The notes: generated from the sequence alone by a model not told the origin. Positions 1-9,475 are shown, counted from the stretch's first letter. The stretch is DNA of 64,000 bases from Lachnospiraceae bacterium UBA7784 (GCA_002480925.1 DLDA01000017.1:5584-69583); one strand, 5' to 3'. Translations and numbers: made by a program.

Positions 1-2
1 AA

Positions 3-74
3 GCGGAAAAGCTGGGGCTTGAAACGGAGCAGGATGTTAACGATCAGATGAAGTCTATAAGAGATGAGGATTGA
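3..74 (+). CDS. C-terminal fragment of a probable antitoxin
   Basis: The gene enters from outside the window and only its last 23 codons are visible; the peptide is charged and ends in RDED. The stop lies two bases before the ATG of a PIN-domain toxin fragment. That spacing is typical of type II toxin-antitoxin pairs, so an antitoxin role is inferred from position alone. The family (ribbon-helix-helix, VapB-like or other) cannot be decided from this fragment. Confidence 0.4.
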   Translation, partial: AEKLGLETEQDVNDQMKSIRDED

Positions 75-76
75 GG

Positions 77-217
77 ATGAAGGTATTTATTGACAGCAAC
101 GTCCTGTTCTCAGCCGCACTTTTTCCCGGAAGCACACCTGCTATTGAAATAGCGTTCCATGGGAGCATTGTCATACGGATAAATAAAAAAATCATATGCT
201 TTCGACCAGGCATATGA
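77..217 (+). pseudogene. Truncated PIN-domain toxin
   Basis: The 46-codon frame begins MKVFIDSNVLFSAALFPGS, which matches the first strand and catalytic Asp region of PIN-domain ribonucleases (VapC-like; family knowledge). PIN toxins are normally about 130 residues, and the homology stops near residue 28. The remaining residues are translated from the tRNA-operon terminator. The other conserved acidic residues are missing, so this is a broken gene. The truncation point lies about 90 bases from tRNA-Lys, which suggests deletion or recombination at the tRNA locus (inference). Confidence 0.6.
184..217 (-). terminator. Intrinsic terminator of the tRNA operon
   Basis: On the minus strand, arms of eight bases (TCATATGC at 192-199 and GCATATGA at 210-217) form a hairpin followed by a run of T residues (184-191). 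It lies downstream of tRNA-Lys, the last gene of the operon. Confidence 0.75.
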
Positions 218-260
218 CCTTATATAAATATCATAATATAATTCATAAAGAGGGATAAAA

Positions 261-333
261 TGAGGCATGGGGGATTTGAACCCCCGACAACTTGATTAAA
301 AGTCAAGTGCTCTACCAACTGAGCTAATACCCC
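261..333 (-). tRNA. tRNA-Lys (anticodon TTT)
   Basis: A 73-base cloverleaf with a 7-bp acceptor stem, discriminator A, loop CTTTTAA giving anticodon TTT, and T-loop TTCAAAT. The 3' CCA is not encoded. It is the last gene of the six-tRNA operon. Confidence 0.95.
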
Positions 334-337
334 GTTT

Positions 338-409
338 CTGGGCCAGCCGGATTCGAACCGGCGAATGCAGGAATCAAAATCCTGTGCCTTACCGCTTGGC
401 GATAGCCCA
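338..409 (-). tRNA. tRNA-Gln (anticodon TTG)
   Basis: A 72-base cloverleaf with acceptor TGGGCTA paired to TGGCCCA, discriminator G, loop TTTTGAT giving anticodon TTG, and T-stem GCCGG/CCGGC. Confidence 0.95.
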
Positions 410-453
410 CCAAAGAATCCAACTGAAAGTGAAAGATAGACTAAAAAGTCAAG

Positions 454-528
454 GGTGGATAAAGGGATTCGAACCCTTGGCCTCCAGAGCCACAATCTGG
501 CGCGCTAACCAGCTGCGCTATACCCACC
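454..528 (-). tRNA. tRNA-His (anticodon GTG)
   Basis: A cloverleaf with loop TTGTGGC giving anticodon GTG. An extra 5' G at 528 faces discriminator C at 454, the diagnostic G-1 pairing of histidine tRNAs, so the coordinates include it. Confidence 0.95.
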
Positions 529-532
529 ATAA

Positions 533-606
<74 letters not shown>

Positions 607-667
607 ATTTACATTCATAAATGTCCGCACAATGCTTATCAGAGTGCGGACAATAAACATGAATAGA

Positions 668-738
668 AGCAGGTGATGAGAATCGAACTCACGTATCCAG
701 CTTGGAAGGCTGGTGTTCTACCATTGAACTACACCTGC
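668..738 (-). tRNA. tRNA-Gly (anticodon TCC)
   Basis: A 71-base cloverleaf with acceptor GCAGGTG/CACCTGC, loop CTTCCAA giving anticodon TCC, and T-loop TTCGATT. Confidence 0.95.
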
Positions 739-742
739 ATAA

Positions 743-816
743 TCGAGGTGACAGGATTCGAACCTGCGACCTCCTGGTCCCAAACCAGGCGCTCTACCAA
801 GCTAAGCTACACCTCG
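743..816 (-). tRNA. tRNA-Pro (anticodon TGG)
   Basis: A 74-base cloverleaf with acceptor CGAGGTG/CACCTCG, loop TTTGGGA giving anticodon TGG, and discriminator A. It is the first gene of the operon. Confidence 0.95.
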
Positions 817-850
817 AAACAAGAGCGTTTTCTCTCGAAACGCAAGTAAG

Positions 851-879
851 AGTATATAACAATGTCGGACGCTTGTCAA
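851..879 (-). promoter_or_regulatory. Promoter of the tRNA operon
   Basis: On the minus strand, a perfect -35 TTGACA (874-879), 17-bp spacer and -10 TATACT (851-856) lie about 35 bases upstream of tRNA-Pro. This is a near-consensus vegetative promoter, as expected for stable RNA genes. Confidence 0.85.
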
Positions 880-999
880 GCACAAATTTCAAATTCGAGT
901 AAATAGAATTCTGCTTCGAGTATATGGCAGCATTCCAGCCATTTCAAGCTCACATGGATATCCTTTTAGATATAAAAATATCAGCGAAAGGAGAAATCT

Positions 1000-1422
1000 A
1001 TGGAAATCTTTAAGCAGGCGGACAAAGGCTTTGATAACAGCAAGGGCAAAAAGGAAAAGAAGGAAAAGGCTGTAGCGCTTGTCGAGCAGACATTCGGAGA
1101 GAGATTAGAGCAGGTACTTCTTGAAAGCGGCATTGCAAAGAAGGTGTTTGCGGAGAGCATAGGTATAGCTCCTAATACACTGAGCGGTTATCTGAAGGGA
1201 GCCCATCTGCCGGATCTTCTTACCTTTACTATTATATGCAGGAAGCTCGATGTTTCCGCTGACTATATGCTTGGAAGAACCGAGAACAGGAATGTGGACA
1301 GGAAACATACCAGAAGGGAGAGCGATCTTTTATCCTTCTACAGCATGATATCGGCCGGACGTCAGGAGCAGCTCATAGGTGAGGCAAGAGCATTTGCCAA
1401 GATGGAAAACAGGATGAGGTAA
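1000..1422 (+). CDS. Xre-family helix-turn-helix transcriptional regulator
   Basis: A 140-residue protein, probably a DNA-binding regulator. The first 27 residues are Lys/Glu-rich and look disordered. Residues about 30-90 form an Xre/Cro-type helix-turn-helix, with GIAKKVFAESIGIAPNTLSGY as the region spanning the recognition helices and ADYMLGR as the typical end of this domain. The start has GAAAGGAG seven bases upstream. Enolase follows with its own promoter, so the two genes need not be co-regulated. The target and effector are unknown. Confidence 0.75.
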   Translation: MEIFKQADKGFDNSKGKKEKKEKAVALVEQTFGERLEQVLLESGIAKKVFAESIGIAPNTLSGYLKGAHLPDLLTFTIICRKLDVSADYMLGRTENRNVDRKHTRRESDLLSFYSMISAGRQEQLIGEARAFAKMENRMR

Positions 1423-1429
1423 ATGTTGC

Positions 1430-2796
<1,367 letters not shown>

Positions 2797-2820
2797 AGCA
2801 GGATCTTAAATAAATAACAG

Positions 2821-2888
2821 AGTACACGAAAGTGCACGAAGGGGCACACCACCTTGGGCGTGAGTCTTCTTCGTGTACTTTTTTTTTA
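2821..2888 (+). terminator. Intrinsic terminator after eno
   Basis: A long hairpin with arms AGTACACGAA (2821-2830) and TTCGTGTACT (2870-2879), closed by a run of T residues to 2887. The 39-base interior contains further partial pairing. It separates eno from the thiamine genes, and no promoter was identified between it and thiS. Confidence 0.75.
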
Positions 2889-2916
2889 TTGTCTTTGTAG
2901 ACGAGAAAGGAGGCAT

Positions 2917-3111
2917 ATGCGGATAAATGGCGAGGAATTCCCCGCAGATGGGAAAAGCGTAGAGGCGCTTATAGAGGAGAGAGGACTGAAGAAGGAAATG
3001 GTAGCGGTGGAGCTCAATGAAAGGATTCTGCCGCGAGAGGAATATGGGACTTGTATTCCTCTCGAAGATGATGTGATAGAAATAGTTCAGTTCATGGGCG
3101 GCGGTCGGTGA
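2917..3111 (+). CDS. thiS: Sulfur carrier protein ThiS
   Basis: A small ubiquitin-like protein that carries the sulfur for the thiazole ring of thiamine as a C-terminal thiocarboxylate. The start at 2917 has AAAGGAGG just upstream and gives 64 residues, the family's usual length; a longer upstream reading would run through the terminator. The body ([18 protein letters not shown]) and the QFMGGG end fit ThiS. Oddly, one Arg follows the glycines (GGGR), whereas the reactive tail of ThiS normally ends in glycine. No adenylating enzyme ThiF is in the window. The gene leads thiG and thiH. Confidence 0.85.
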   Translation: MRINGEEFPADGKSVEALIEERGLKKEMVAVELNERILPREEYGTCIPLEDDVIEIVQFMGGGR

Positions 3112-3133
3112 ACAAAAGAAAGGAAGGCAAAAA

Positions 3134-3898
3134 ATGTCAGATACGTTAAAGCTCGGGAACAAGGAATTTACATCAAGGTTTATCCTTGGATCAGGGAAAT
3201 ACTCTGTGGATCTGATAAAGGCAGCTGTAAATGAGGCGCATGCCCAGATTATAACACTAAGTGTCAGGCGGACCAATACAAGGAAGTCAGAGAATATCCT
3301 TGAGTATATACCTGATGGGGTAACCCTTCTCCCGAATACCTCCGGAGCCAGGAATGCCGAGGAGGCAGTACGTATCGCTCATCTGGCAAGAGAGCTTGGA
3401 TGCGGGGATTTCGTAAAGATCGAGATAATGGGAGATACCAAGTATCTTCTTCCGGATAATAATGAGACAGTTAAGGCAACTGAGATCCTTGCAAAGGAGG
3501 GCTTTATTGTGCTTCCATATATGTATCCGGACCTCTATGCAGCAAGAGCCTTAAGAGATGCGGGAGCTGCAGCGATAATGCCACTGGCATCTCCTATCGG
3601 ATCAAACAGAGGGCTTTCTACAAAGGAGTTTATCCAGATCATTATCGATGAGATCGATCTTCCTGTGATCGTCGACGCCGGTATAGGAAAGCCGTCAGAG
3701 GCAGCCTGTGCAATGGAGATGGGAGCAGCAGCTGTAATGTGCAATACTGCAATAGCTACGTCTGAGAATATACCTCTTATGGCAGGCGCCTTTGCAGAGG
3801 CCATAAGTGCAGGAAGAAAGGCATATCTTGCCGGAACTGGCAGGGTGCTTGAAAGAGGAGCAGAATCATCTGATCCCCTGCTTGGTTTTTTGAGATAA
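3134..3898 (+). CDS. thiG: Thiazole synthase ThiG
   Basis: Forms the thiazole phosphate of thiamine from deoxyxylulose phosphate, dehydroglycine and ThiS-bound sulfur. The 254-residue TIM barrel is full length. Family landmarks include the N-terminal [12 protein letters not shown], the [15 protein letters not shown] segment, [25 protein letters not shown] and [20 protein letters not shown] precedes the ATG. It sits between thiS and thiH with short gaps, so it is translated from one operon with both. Confidence 0.96.
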   Translation: MSDTLKLGNKEFTSRFILGSGKYSVDLIKAAVNEAHAQIITLSVRRTNTRKSENILEYIPDGVTLLPNTSGARNAEEAVRIAHLARELGCGDFVKIEIMGDTKYLLPDNNETVKATEILAKEGFIVLPYMYPDLYAARALRDAGAAAIMPLASPIGSNRGLSTKEFIQIIIDEIDLPVIVDAGIGKPSEAACAMEMGAAAVMCNTAIATSENIPLMAGAFAEAISAGRKAYLAGTGRVLERGAESSDPLLGFLR

Positions 3899-3923
3899 GA
3901 GTGAAGGAAGGCAGTAACATAAA

Positions 3924-5186
3924 ATGGAAGAACAGAAAAATCAGTTTTTTGTCGATGGAAAGCAGTTAAGCGAGGCTGCCCTTAAGAGAAAGCACGAGCT
4001 GGAAAATAACCCTGAGAGCCGGACAGATTCTATGAAGTTCATGCCGGGTATGGACAGGATCGATCCTGCCATAAGGAATACAGTGATCGACCAGATGAAT
4101 TCATACGATTATAATAAGTACACAGATATGGACGTAAGGAGGGCTTTAAGGAAGAGGAGGATAGATATAGAGGACTTCAAGGCGCTTTTGAGCCCGGCAG
4201 CCTTTCCTCATCTGAACGAGATGGCAGAGAGAGCCAGGTATGACACAGCCCGTCAGTTCGGAAACACAGTATATATGTTTACTCCGCTTTATATAGCCAA
4301 CTACTGTGAGAATTACTGTATATACTGCGGCTTCAACTGCTATAACGATATTCACAGGAAGCAGCTCGATAAGGATGAGATCCGTCATGAGATGGAGGTA
4401 ATCGCTGATACCGGGATCGAGGAGATACTGATCCTTACCGGGGAAAGCAAGAAAAGGAGCTCGGTCGAATATATAGGAGAGGCCTGCAAGCTGGCAAAGG
4501 AATACTTCAGGAATGTAAGTCTTGAGGTATATCCCGGCAACATAGACGATTATAAATACTGGCATGAGTGCGGAGCCGACTATGTGACAGTATTTCAGGA
4601 AACCTACGATGCGAAGAAATATGAGACCCTCCATCTGCTAGGTCACAAAAGGATCTTTCCTTACAGGTTCGAGGCCCAGGAAAGGGCCCTGCTCGGAGGC
4701 ATGAGAGGAGTAGGCTTCTCGGCTCTCCTGGGCTTAAGCGATTTCAGGAAGGATGCGCTTGCGACAGGCCTTCATGTATATTATCTTCAGAGAAAGTATC
4801 CATGGGCTGAGTATTCGCTTTCATGTCCCAGACTTCGCCCTATTATAAACAATGAGAAGATAAATCCGCTCGATGTAGGAGAGGCCCAGCTGACACAGAT
4901 ACTCTGTGCATACAGGATCTTTCTTCCGTTTGCGGGAATAGTGGTAAGCTCCCGTGAGACAAAGCGCTTCAGGAACGGTATAGTAAAGATAGCGGCCACC
5001 AAGGTTTCAGCCGGGGTATCTACCGGAATAGGAGATCATGAGGCTAAATATACCCACACCGAGGAGAAGGGGACCGGCGATGAACAGTTCGAGATCGCCG
5101 ATACCAGATCCTTCGACAGCATGTATTCCGATCTCTACGATGAAGGAATGCAGCCTGTCACCAATGACTATGTATATGTAGGATAA
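3924..5186 (+). CDS. thiH: 2-iminoacetate synthase ThiH (radical SAM)
   Basis: Cleaves tyrosine to give dehydroglycine for thiazole formation by ThiG, with p-cresol as by-product; it is the anaerobic alternative to ThiO. The radical SAM cluster motif is visible around residue 127 as CENYCIYC (CX3CX2C). The downstream LEVYPGN, VTVFQETYD and SCPRLRPI segments fit ThiH. The length of 420 residues lies between E. coli-type and longer clostridial forms. The enzyme requires a [4Fe-4S] cluster, consistent with an anaerobe. Confidence 0.93.
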   Translation: MEEQKNQFFVDGKQLSEAALKRKHELENNPESRTDSMKFMPGMDRIDPAIRNTVIDQMNSYDYNKYTDMDVRRALRKRRIDIEDFKALLSPAAFPHLNEMAERARYDTARQFGNTVYMFTPLYIANYCENYCIYCGFNCYNDIHRKQLDKDEIRHEMEVIADTGIEEILILTGESKKRSSVEYIGEACKLAKEYFRNVSLEVYPGNIDDYKYWHECGADYVTVFQETYDAKKYETLHLLGHKRIFPYRFEAQERALLGGMRGVGFSALLGLSDFRKDALATGLHVYYLQRKYPWAEYSLSCPRLRPIINNEKINPLDVGEAQLTQILCAYRIFLPFAGIVVSSRETKRFRNGIVKIAATKVSAGVSTGIGDHEAKYTHTEEKGTGDEQFEIADTRSFDSMYSDLYDEGMQPVTNDYVYVG

Positions 5187-5190
5187 AAAA

Positions 5191-5217
5191 TGCGCCCCAT
5201 ATGGGGCGCACCTTTTC
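5191..5217. terminator. Terminator between thiH and the convergent DUF5684 gene
   Basis: A perfect 8-bp stem TGCGCCCC/GGGGCGCA with loop ATAT, with T-rich sequence on the + side and an A run on the other, so it can serve both directions. Confidence 0.75.
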
Positions 5218-5224
5218 TCAAGAC

Positions 5225-5578
5225 CTATTGCGGTCCGTAGTACTGGGAAGAATCGAATCCCAGTATAAGCTGGAAAATATTCGGCAGGAAGATAAGTCCT
5301 ACGGCGAATCCGCCTGATTTCCCGAATGCATGTGCAAGCTTTACTTCATAGATGATGCTTATCACGACATTTACGATCGGGATCAATAACAGAAGAAATA
5401 ACAGACCATTTCCCCATGCTATCTTGTACTGAACGTACAGATTATAGAATGGGATAAGACTCGCCCAGCCAGGCTCTCCGGCCTTTTCGAAGATCTTCCA
5501 GTTCGCTATGATCAGAAGAATATATAATACCAGACACCAAACCCAGTAGACAGCAAGTAATGCAAATAAGCCTTCCAT
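5225..5578 (-). CDS. DUF5684 small membrane protein
   Basis: A 117-residue protein with three to four predicted membrane segments (about residues 5-25, 50-90 and 92-110). The loop sequence FEKAGEPGWASLIPFYN matches the uncharacterised DUF5684 family (recognised by pattern). No catalytic motif is evident and its function is unknown. It has its own promoter, a strong AGGAGG site, and interrupts the thiamine genes in the opposite orientation, so a thiamine-related role cannot be assumed. Confidence 0.7.
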   Translation of the reverse strand: MEGLFALLAVYWVWCLVLYILLIIANWKIFEKAGEPGWASLIPFYNLYVQYKIAWGNGLLFLLLLIPIVNVVISIIYEVKLAHAFGKSGGFAVGLIFLPNIFQLILGFDSSQYYGPQ

Positions 5579-5613
5579 TGCTTTCGTCCTCCTTTCTCTT
5601 AAAATTTGATTAA

Positions 5614-5642
5614 ATTATAATCTTTTTGTAAACACGCGTCAA
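5614..5642 (-). promoter_or_regulatory. Promoter of the DUF5684 gene
   Basis: On the minus strand, TTGACG (5637-5642), a 17-bp spacer and a perfect TATAAT (5614-5619). Confidence 0.7.
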
Positions 5643-5651
5643 GCTAAAAGT

Positions 5652-5680
5652 TTGTAAGTCCTGATAAAAAATGCTATATT
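5652..5680 (+). promoter_or_regulatory. Promoter of the ThiE/TenI gene
   Basis: TTGTAA (5652-5657), a 17-bp spacer and TATATT (5675-5680), about 36 bases before the start codon. No thi-box (TPP riboswitch) sequence was seen in the short leader. Confidence 0.6.
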
Positions 5681-5716
5681 AGATAAAGCGATTTACAGGA
5701 AAAGGAAGCGGAACTT

Positions 5717-6382
5717 ATGAAGGTGATCTGCATTACAAATCATGAGCTTCTGCCTGACGGCAGACTGGGGGAGATGTCCTACAGGTCATGGAAGAAGGCC
5801 TATGTGGAGGAGATAAAGAGGATAGACCGCTGCGGTCCGGCAGCAGTGATAGTAAGGGAAAAGCTGCTGTCCGGAATAGAGTATACAGATCTCTATCAGG
5901 CACTTTCCAGGGACTCCATTACAGAGCAGACGGAGCTTATCTGGCATGATCATTACGAGGCGCTGCGGCTTTTTATGAGATTCCACAGGAGATCTGAATG
6001 GCCGGCATCCGTATTCTTCTCAGGACGTGAGGCGGGTGCTATTCCTGATGCGGATCTAAGAGAGCTAAAGAGAGACGGGATCAGATTCGGACTGCCATGC
6101 CACAGTATGATCGAGCTTAAGGACGCACTCTGCGCAGGAGCTGACTTCATTACTGCAAGCCATATCTTTAATACTGCCTGCAAGATAGGAAAGAGGCCGA
6201 AGAGTCTTGACTTCCTGAGGGAGGTTTCGTCTGCGGTTACTATACCTGTCATAGCCCTTGGCGGTATAGATGTATCAAATGCCGCATCATGTATCGAGGC
6301 CGGAGCAGCCGGAGTGGCTGTCATGTCTCTTGCGATGAGGGAAGACAAGGCTGCTCTTAGGGATCTTATAGCCTTGGAATGA
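5717..6382 (+). CDS. Thiamine phosphate synthase / thiazole tautomerase family protein (ThiE/TenI)
   Basis: A 221-residue TIM-barrel protein of the ThiE/TenI family. ThiE joins the thiazole and pyrimidine halves of thiamine; TenI aromatises the thiazole. The AVIVREK segment, VIALGGID phosphate loop and GAAGVAVMS end fit both. The strand containing HIFNTACK resembles the TenI pattern (F-x-T-x-C-K) more than the usual ThiE GPVFPT. The expected HLGQ-type motif of ThiE is replaced by FGLPCHS. Which activity it has is therefore open. It is separated from thiSGH by the opposing DUF5684 gene. Confidence 0.75.
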   Translation: MKVICITNHELLPDGRLGEMSYRSWKKAYVEEIKRIDRCGPAAVIVREKLLSGIEYTDLYQALSRDSITEQTELIWHDHYEALRLFMRFHRRSEWPASVFFSGREAGAIPDADLRELKRDGIRFGLPCHSMIELKDALCAGADFITASHIFNTACKIGKRPKSLDFLREVSSAVTIPVIALGGIDVSNAASCIEAGAAGVAVMSLAMREDKAALRDLIALE

Positions 6383-6470
6383 GTTGTGCTAATATTCAGA
6401 AAATTACGACTTTGCTTTTTTTGCGTTTTACCCTTTTAATATTCCCTGGAATGTATTATCATATATCCAA

Positions 6471-6488
6471 CGCACAATATATAGTGCT
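6471..6488 (+). promoter_or_regulatory. Candidate NrdR box upstream of nrdD
   Basis: The palindrome-like CACAATATATAGTGC at 6473-6487 resembles the NrdR operator (ACACWATATATWGTGT; established for ribonucleotide reductase genes). Only one convincing copy is visible, whereas two boxes are usual. A possible promoter, TTGCTT-N17-TTTAAT (6412-6440), lies upstream. Confidence 0.55.
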
Positions 6489-6508
6489 TTATAGATCAGA
6501 CATAACTA

Positions 6509-6548
6509 CACTTAGTTGTTGCATGAGTCCACAACTAAGTGATTTTTT
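6509..6548 (+). terminator. Strong terminator or attenuator in the nrdD leader
   Basis: A perfect 11-bp stem (CACTTAGTTGT/ACAACTAAGTG) with an 11-base loop, followed by a run of T. It lies after the possible NrdR box and only about 55 bases before nrdD. No promoter was found between it and the gene, so it may end the upstream thiamine transcript or attenuate nrdD. Confidence 0.75.
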
Positions 6549-6602
6549 CCTGTATGACCTGGTGAGGGGTTTGTCAGGATAAGGAAAGGAAGATTCTTTT
6601 TG

Positions 6603-8915
6603 ATGGATACTATCGTAGTAAAGACAAATGTGATCAAGCGAAACGGCCGTGAGGTCAGCTTCGATGAACAGAAGATCATAAATGCCATAATGAAGGCCAA
6701 CAAGGAGGTGGAGGGTATCCATCAGCTCAATCATGCTCAGGTTCAGGCTGTTGCTGACGGTATCTCAAGACAGGTGGCCGCTTCTCCCCATGCGGTAAAT
6801 GTCGAGGACATTCAGGACCTCGTTGAGAAGGGCATTATGGAGATGAGATGCTACGAGGTAGCCCAGAAGTATGTCAGATACAGATACAAGAGAGAGCTTT
6901 CCCGTAAGTCCAATACGACCGACAATGGTATCCTTGCCCTTATAGATCAGGTCAACGAGGAGGTAAAGCAGGAGAACTCCAATAAGAACCCGGTGATAAA
7001 CTCAACCCAGAGGGACTATATGGCCGGAGAGGTATCAAAGGATCTGACCAACAGAGTCCTTCTGCCTGAGGATATAGTAAAGGCACATAAGGAAGGGATA
7101 ATCCATTTCCATGACGCCGATTATTTTGCCCAGAGGGAGCACAACTGCGATCTGATAAATCTCGAGGATATGCTTCAGAACGGGACGGTCATATCAGAGA
7201 CCATGATAGAGAAGCCGAAGAGCTTCTATACTGCCTGCAATATAACTACACAGATAGTGGCCCAGGTGGCTAGCAACCAGTACGGAGGCCAGTCCTTCTC
7301 CCTGGCTCACTTAGCTCCATTTGTGGATGTGAGCCGTCAGAAGATAAAGAAGCAGGTCATTGCTGAGAGAGAGGAGATCGGAGATGATCTCGATCCGGAA
7401 AAGGTCATGAAGGTTGTTGACCATCGCCTTCAGTCAGAGATCGAGTCGGGTATACAGACGATACAGTACCAGCTCGTTACCCTTATGACTACAAACGGCC
7501 AGACTCCGTTTGTGACCATGTTTATTTATCTTGATGAGGTGCCTGAGGGGCAGACCAGGGACGATCTGGCCCGCCTGGCAAAGGAGGTCTTCCGTCAGAG
7601 GATCCAGGGAATAAAGAATGAGAAGGGAGTCTGGGTGACTCCTGCCTTCCCTAAGATCATCTATACGCTTGATCAGGACAATATAGAGGAGGGAAGCCCT
7701 TACTATGATCTGACAAAGCTTGCTGCAGAATGTACAGCCAAGCGGATGGTGCCTGATTATATTTCCGCCAAGGTCATGAAAGAGCTTAAGGGCGATGTAT
7801 ATACCTGTATGGGATGCCGTTCCTTCCTTACTCCTGACAATGAAGATAATGACGAGGGACTCTGCAATGCAGGAAATAAGTCCGGAGCTCTTGATTACAA
7901 GGAGGGTGAGCACAAGTATTACGGCCGCTTCAATCAGGGAGTCGTCACCATAAATCTTGTTGATGTGGCCTGCTCTGCTGTAAAGGAAGCAGAGGAGAAG
8001 GGCACAGACAGATTCGAGGAGTTCGATCGGATCTTTGACGAGAGGCTTGAGCTCTGTCACAGGGCTCTTCTCTGCAGACATAACCGTCTTATGGGGACAT
8101 CATCAGACGTGGCTCCTATACTCTGGCAGCACGGAGCTCTTGCCCGCCTGAAGAAGGGTGAGAAGATAGACAAGCTTCTTTTCGGGAATTACTCAACGAT
8201 CTCACTCGGCTACTGCGGTATCTCTGAGATGACCTATGAGATGACAGGCGTAAGCCATACTGATCCTAAGGGCAAGGAATTCGCGCTCAAGGTCATGAGG
8301 CATCTGAATGATAAGTGCGCGGAATGGAGAAGGGCTGAGAATATCAGCTATTCTCTTTACGGGACTCCTATGGAGTCGACGACCTACAAGTTCGCCAAGT
8401 GCCTGCAGAAGAGATTTGGTATCATACCTCATGTGACCGACAAGAACTATATCACCAACAGTTATCATGTCCATGTGACAGAGGAGATAGATGCATTCAG
8501 CAAGCTGAAGTTTGAATCGGAGTTCCAGAAGCTTTCTCCGGGAGGAGCCATAAGCTATGTGGAGGTTCCTAACCTTCAGACCAATATACCTGCTGTTCTA
8601 TCTATAATGAAGTATATCTATCAGAACATCATGTATGCGGAACTCAATACCAAGAGTGACTACTGTGAGGTCTGTGGCTATGACGGACAGATAAGGATAG
8701 TAGAGGATGACAACGGAAAGCTGGTCTGGGAGTGCCCTAAGTGCGGCAACCGTGACCAGAGCAGGATGAGCGTTGCCCGTCGTACCTGCGGATACATAGG
8801 AACTCAGTTCTGGAATCAGGGACGTACCCAGGAGATAAGAGACAGGGTGCTTCACCTTTCTATACCTGAGTTCAGTGATACGAACGAGATGAATGTAAAC
8901 GCTTCAGTAAAATAG
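6603..8915 (+). CDS. nrdD: Anaerobic (class III) ribonucleoside-triphosphate reductase
   Basis: Reduces ribonucleotides to deoxyribonucleotides under anaerobic conditions using a glycyl radical. The first ~95 residues form the ATP-cone allosteric domain (VIKRNGREVSFDEQKI). The catalytic ten-stranded barrel follows, and near the C terminus there is a Zn site (CEVCGYDG...CPKCG) and the glycyl radical motif RTCGYIG about 40 residues from the end. AAGGAAAGGAAG precedes the ATG at 6603; a TTG one codon earlier is possible but less likely. It is followed after 14 bases by its activase nrdG. Confidence 0.97.
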   Translation: MDTIVVKTNVIKRNGREVSFDEQKIINAIMKANKEVEGIHQLNHAQVQAVADGISRQVAASPHAVNVEDIQDLVEKGIMEMRCYEVAQKYVRYRYKRELSRKSNTTDNGILALIDQVNEEVKQENSNKNPVINSTQRDYMAGEVSKDLTNRVLLPEDIVKAHKEGIIHFHDADYFAQREHNCDLINLEDMLQNGTVISETMIEKPKSFYTACNITTQIVAQVASNQYGGQSFSLAHLAPFVDVSRQKIKKQVIAEREEIGDDLDPEKVMKVVDHRLQSEIESGIQTIQYQLVTLMTTNGQTPFVTMFIYLDEVPEGQTRDDLARLAKEVFRQRIQGIKNEKGVWVTPAFPKIIYTLDQDNIEEGSPYYDLTKLAAECTAKRMVPDYISAKVMKELKGDVYTCMGCRSFLTPDNEDNDEGLCNAGNKSGALDYKEGEHKYYGRFNQGVVTINLVDVACSAVKEAEEKGTDRFEEFDRIFDERLELCHRALLCRHNRLMGTSSDVAPILWQHGALARLKKGEKIDKLLFGNYSTISLGYCGISEMTYEMTGVSHTDPKGKEFALKVMRHLNDKCAEWRRAENISYSLYGTPMESTTYKFAKCLQKRFGIIPHVTDKNYITNSYHVHVTEEIDAFSKLKFESEFQKLSPGGAISYVEVPNLQTNIPAVLSIMKYIYQNIMYAELNTKSDYCEVCGYDGQIRIVEDDNGKLVWECPKCGNRDQSRMSVARRTCGYIGTQFWNQGRTQEIRDRVLHLSIPEFSDTNEMNVNASVK

Positions 8916-8929
8916 AAACCACTAGACAA

Positions 8930-9454
8930 ATGAATTACGGACAGATATACTATGCAGACGTTGCAAATGGTCCGGGATGCAGGACCTCGCTCTTCGTGAG
9001 CGGCTGCACCCACCATTGCAGGGGCTGCTTCAACCAGGAGACCTGGGATTTTTCATTCGGACACGAATACACAAGGGAAACCGAAAACAGGATACTTGAA
9101 TCAGTAAAGCCATCCTATATAGATGGCCTTACGGTCTTGGGAGGCGAGCCGATGGAGCCCTCGAATCAGAAGGCTCTCCTGCCGCTCTACAGGCGGATAA
9201 AGGAAAAGGTCCCTCATGCAGACATATGGATATACAGCGGATATACCTGGGAGGAGCTTACAGATCCTTCGAATAAGCGCGCCCATACAGACTGTACAGA
9301 TGAGATCCTTTCTCTTACAGATGTGCTTGTAGACGGCGAGTTCGTAGAGGACTTAAAGGACATCTCCTTATGCTTTCGCGGCTCTTCCAATCAGCGTATA
9401 ATAGACGTGCAAAAGACAATTGAATATGGTAAAATAACTCTGAAGGATATCTGA
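8930..9454 (+). CDS. nrdG: Anaerobic ribonucleotide reductase activating protein
   Basis: A radical SAM enzyme that installs the glycyl radical on NrdD. At 174 residues it is full length. The cluster motif is CTHHCRGC (CX3CX2C) near residue 24, followed by FNQETWDF typical of NrdG, and LGGEPM for SAM binding. It is co-transcribed with nrdD. Its last codons overlap a terminator hairpin. Confidence 0.96.
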   Translation: MNYGQIYYADVANGPGCRTSLFVSGCTHHCRGCFNQETWDFSFGHEYTRETENRILESVKPSYIDGLTVLGGEPMEPSNQKALLPLYRRIKEKVPHADIWIYSGYTWEELTDPSNKRAHTDCTDEILSLTDVLVDGEFVEDLKDISLCFRGSSNQRIIDVQKTIEYGKITLKDI

Positions 9455-9471
9455 TCCAACGGAGTTTTTTT
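9436..9471 (+). terminator. Terminator overlapping the nrdG stop codon
   Basis: AACTC (9436-9440) pairs with GAGTT (9462-9466), with an inner GGAT/ATCC pairing, followed by a run of T. Confidence 0.55.
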
Positions 9472-9475
9472 ATTT

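Noticed and set aside
2797-2916. TPP riboswitch upstream of the thiamine genes
   Set aside because: No thi-box sequence (CTGAGA...ACC) was found here or before 5717; the structure present is the eno terminator.
2854-2916. Upstream extension of ThiS by 21 residues
   Set aside because: It would be translated from the terminator of eno; the ATG at 2917 has an ideal ribosome site and gives the usual length.
6379-6582. 67-codon frame between the ThiE/TenI gene and nrdD
   Set aside because: It runs through the NrdR-like box and the terminator hairpin and has no ribosome site.
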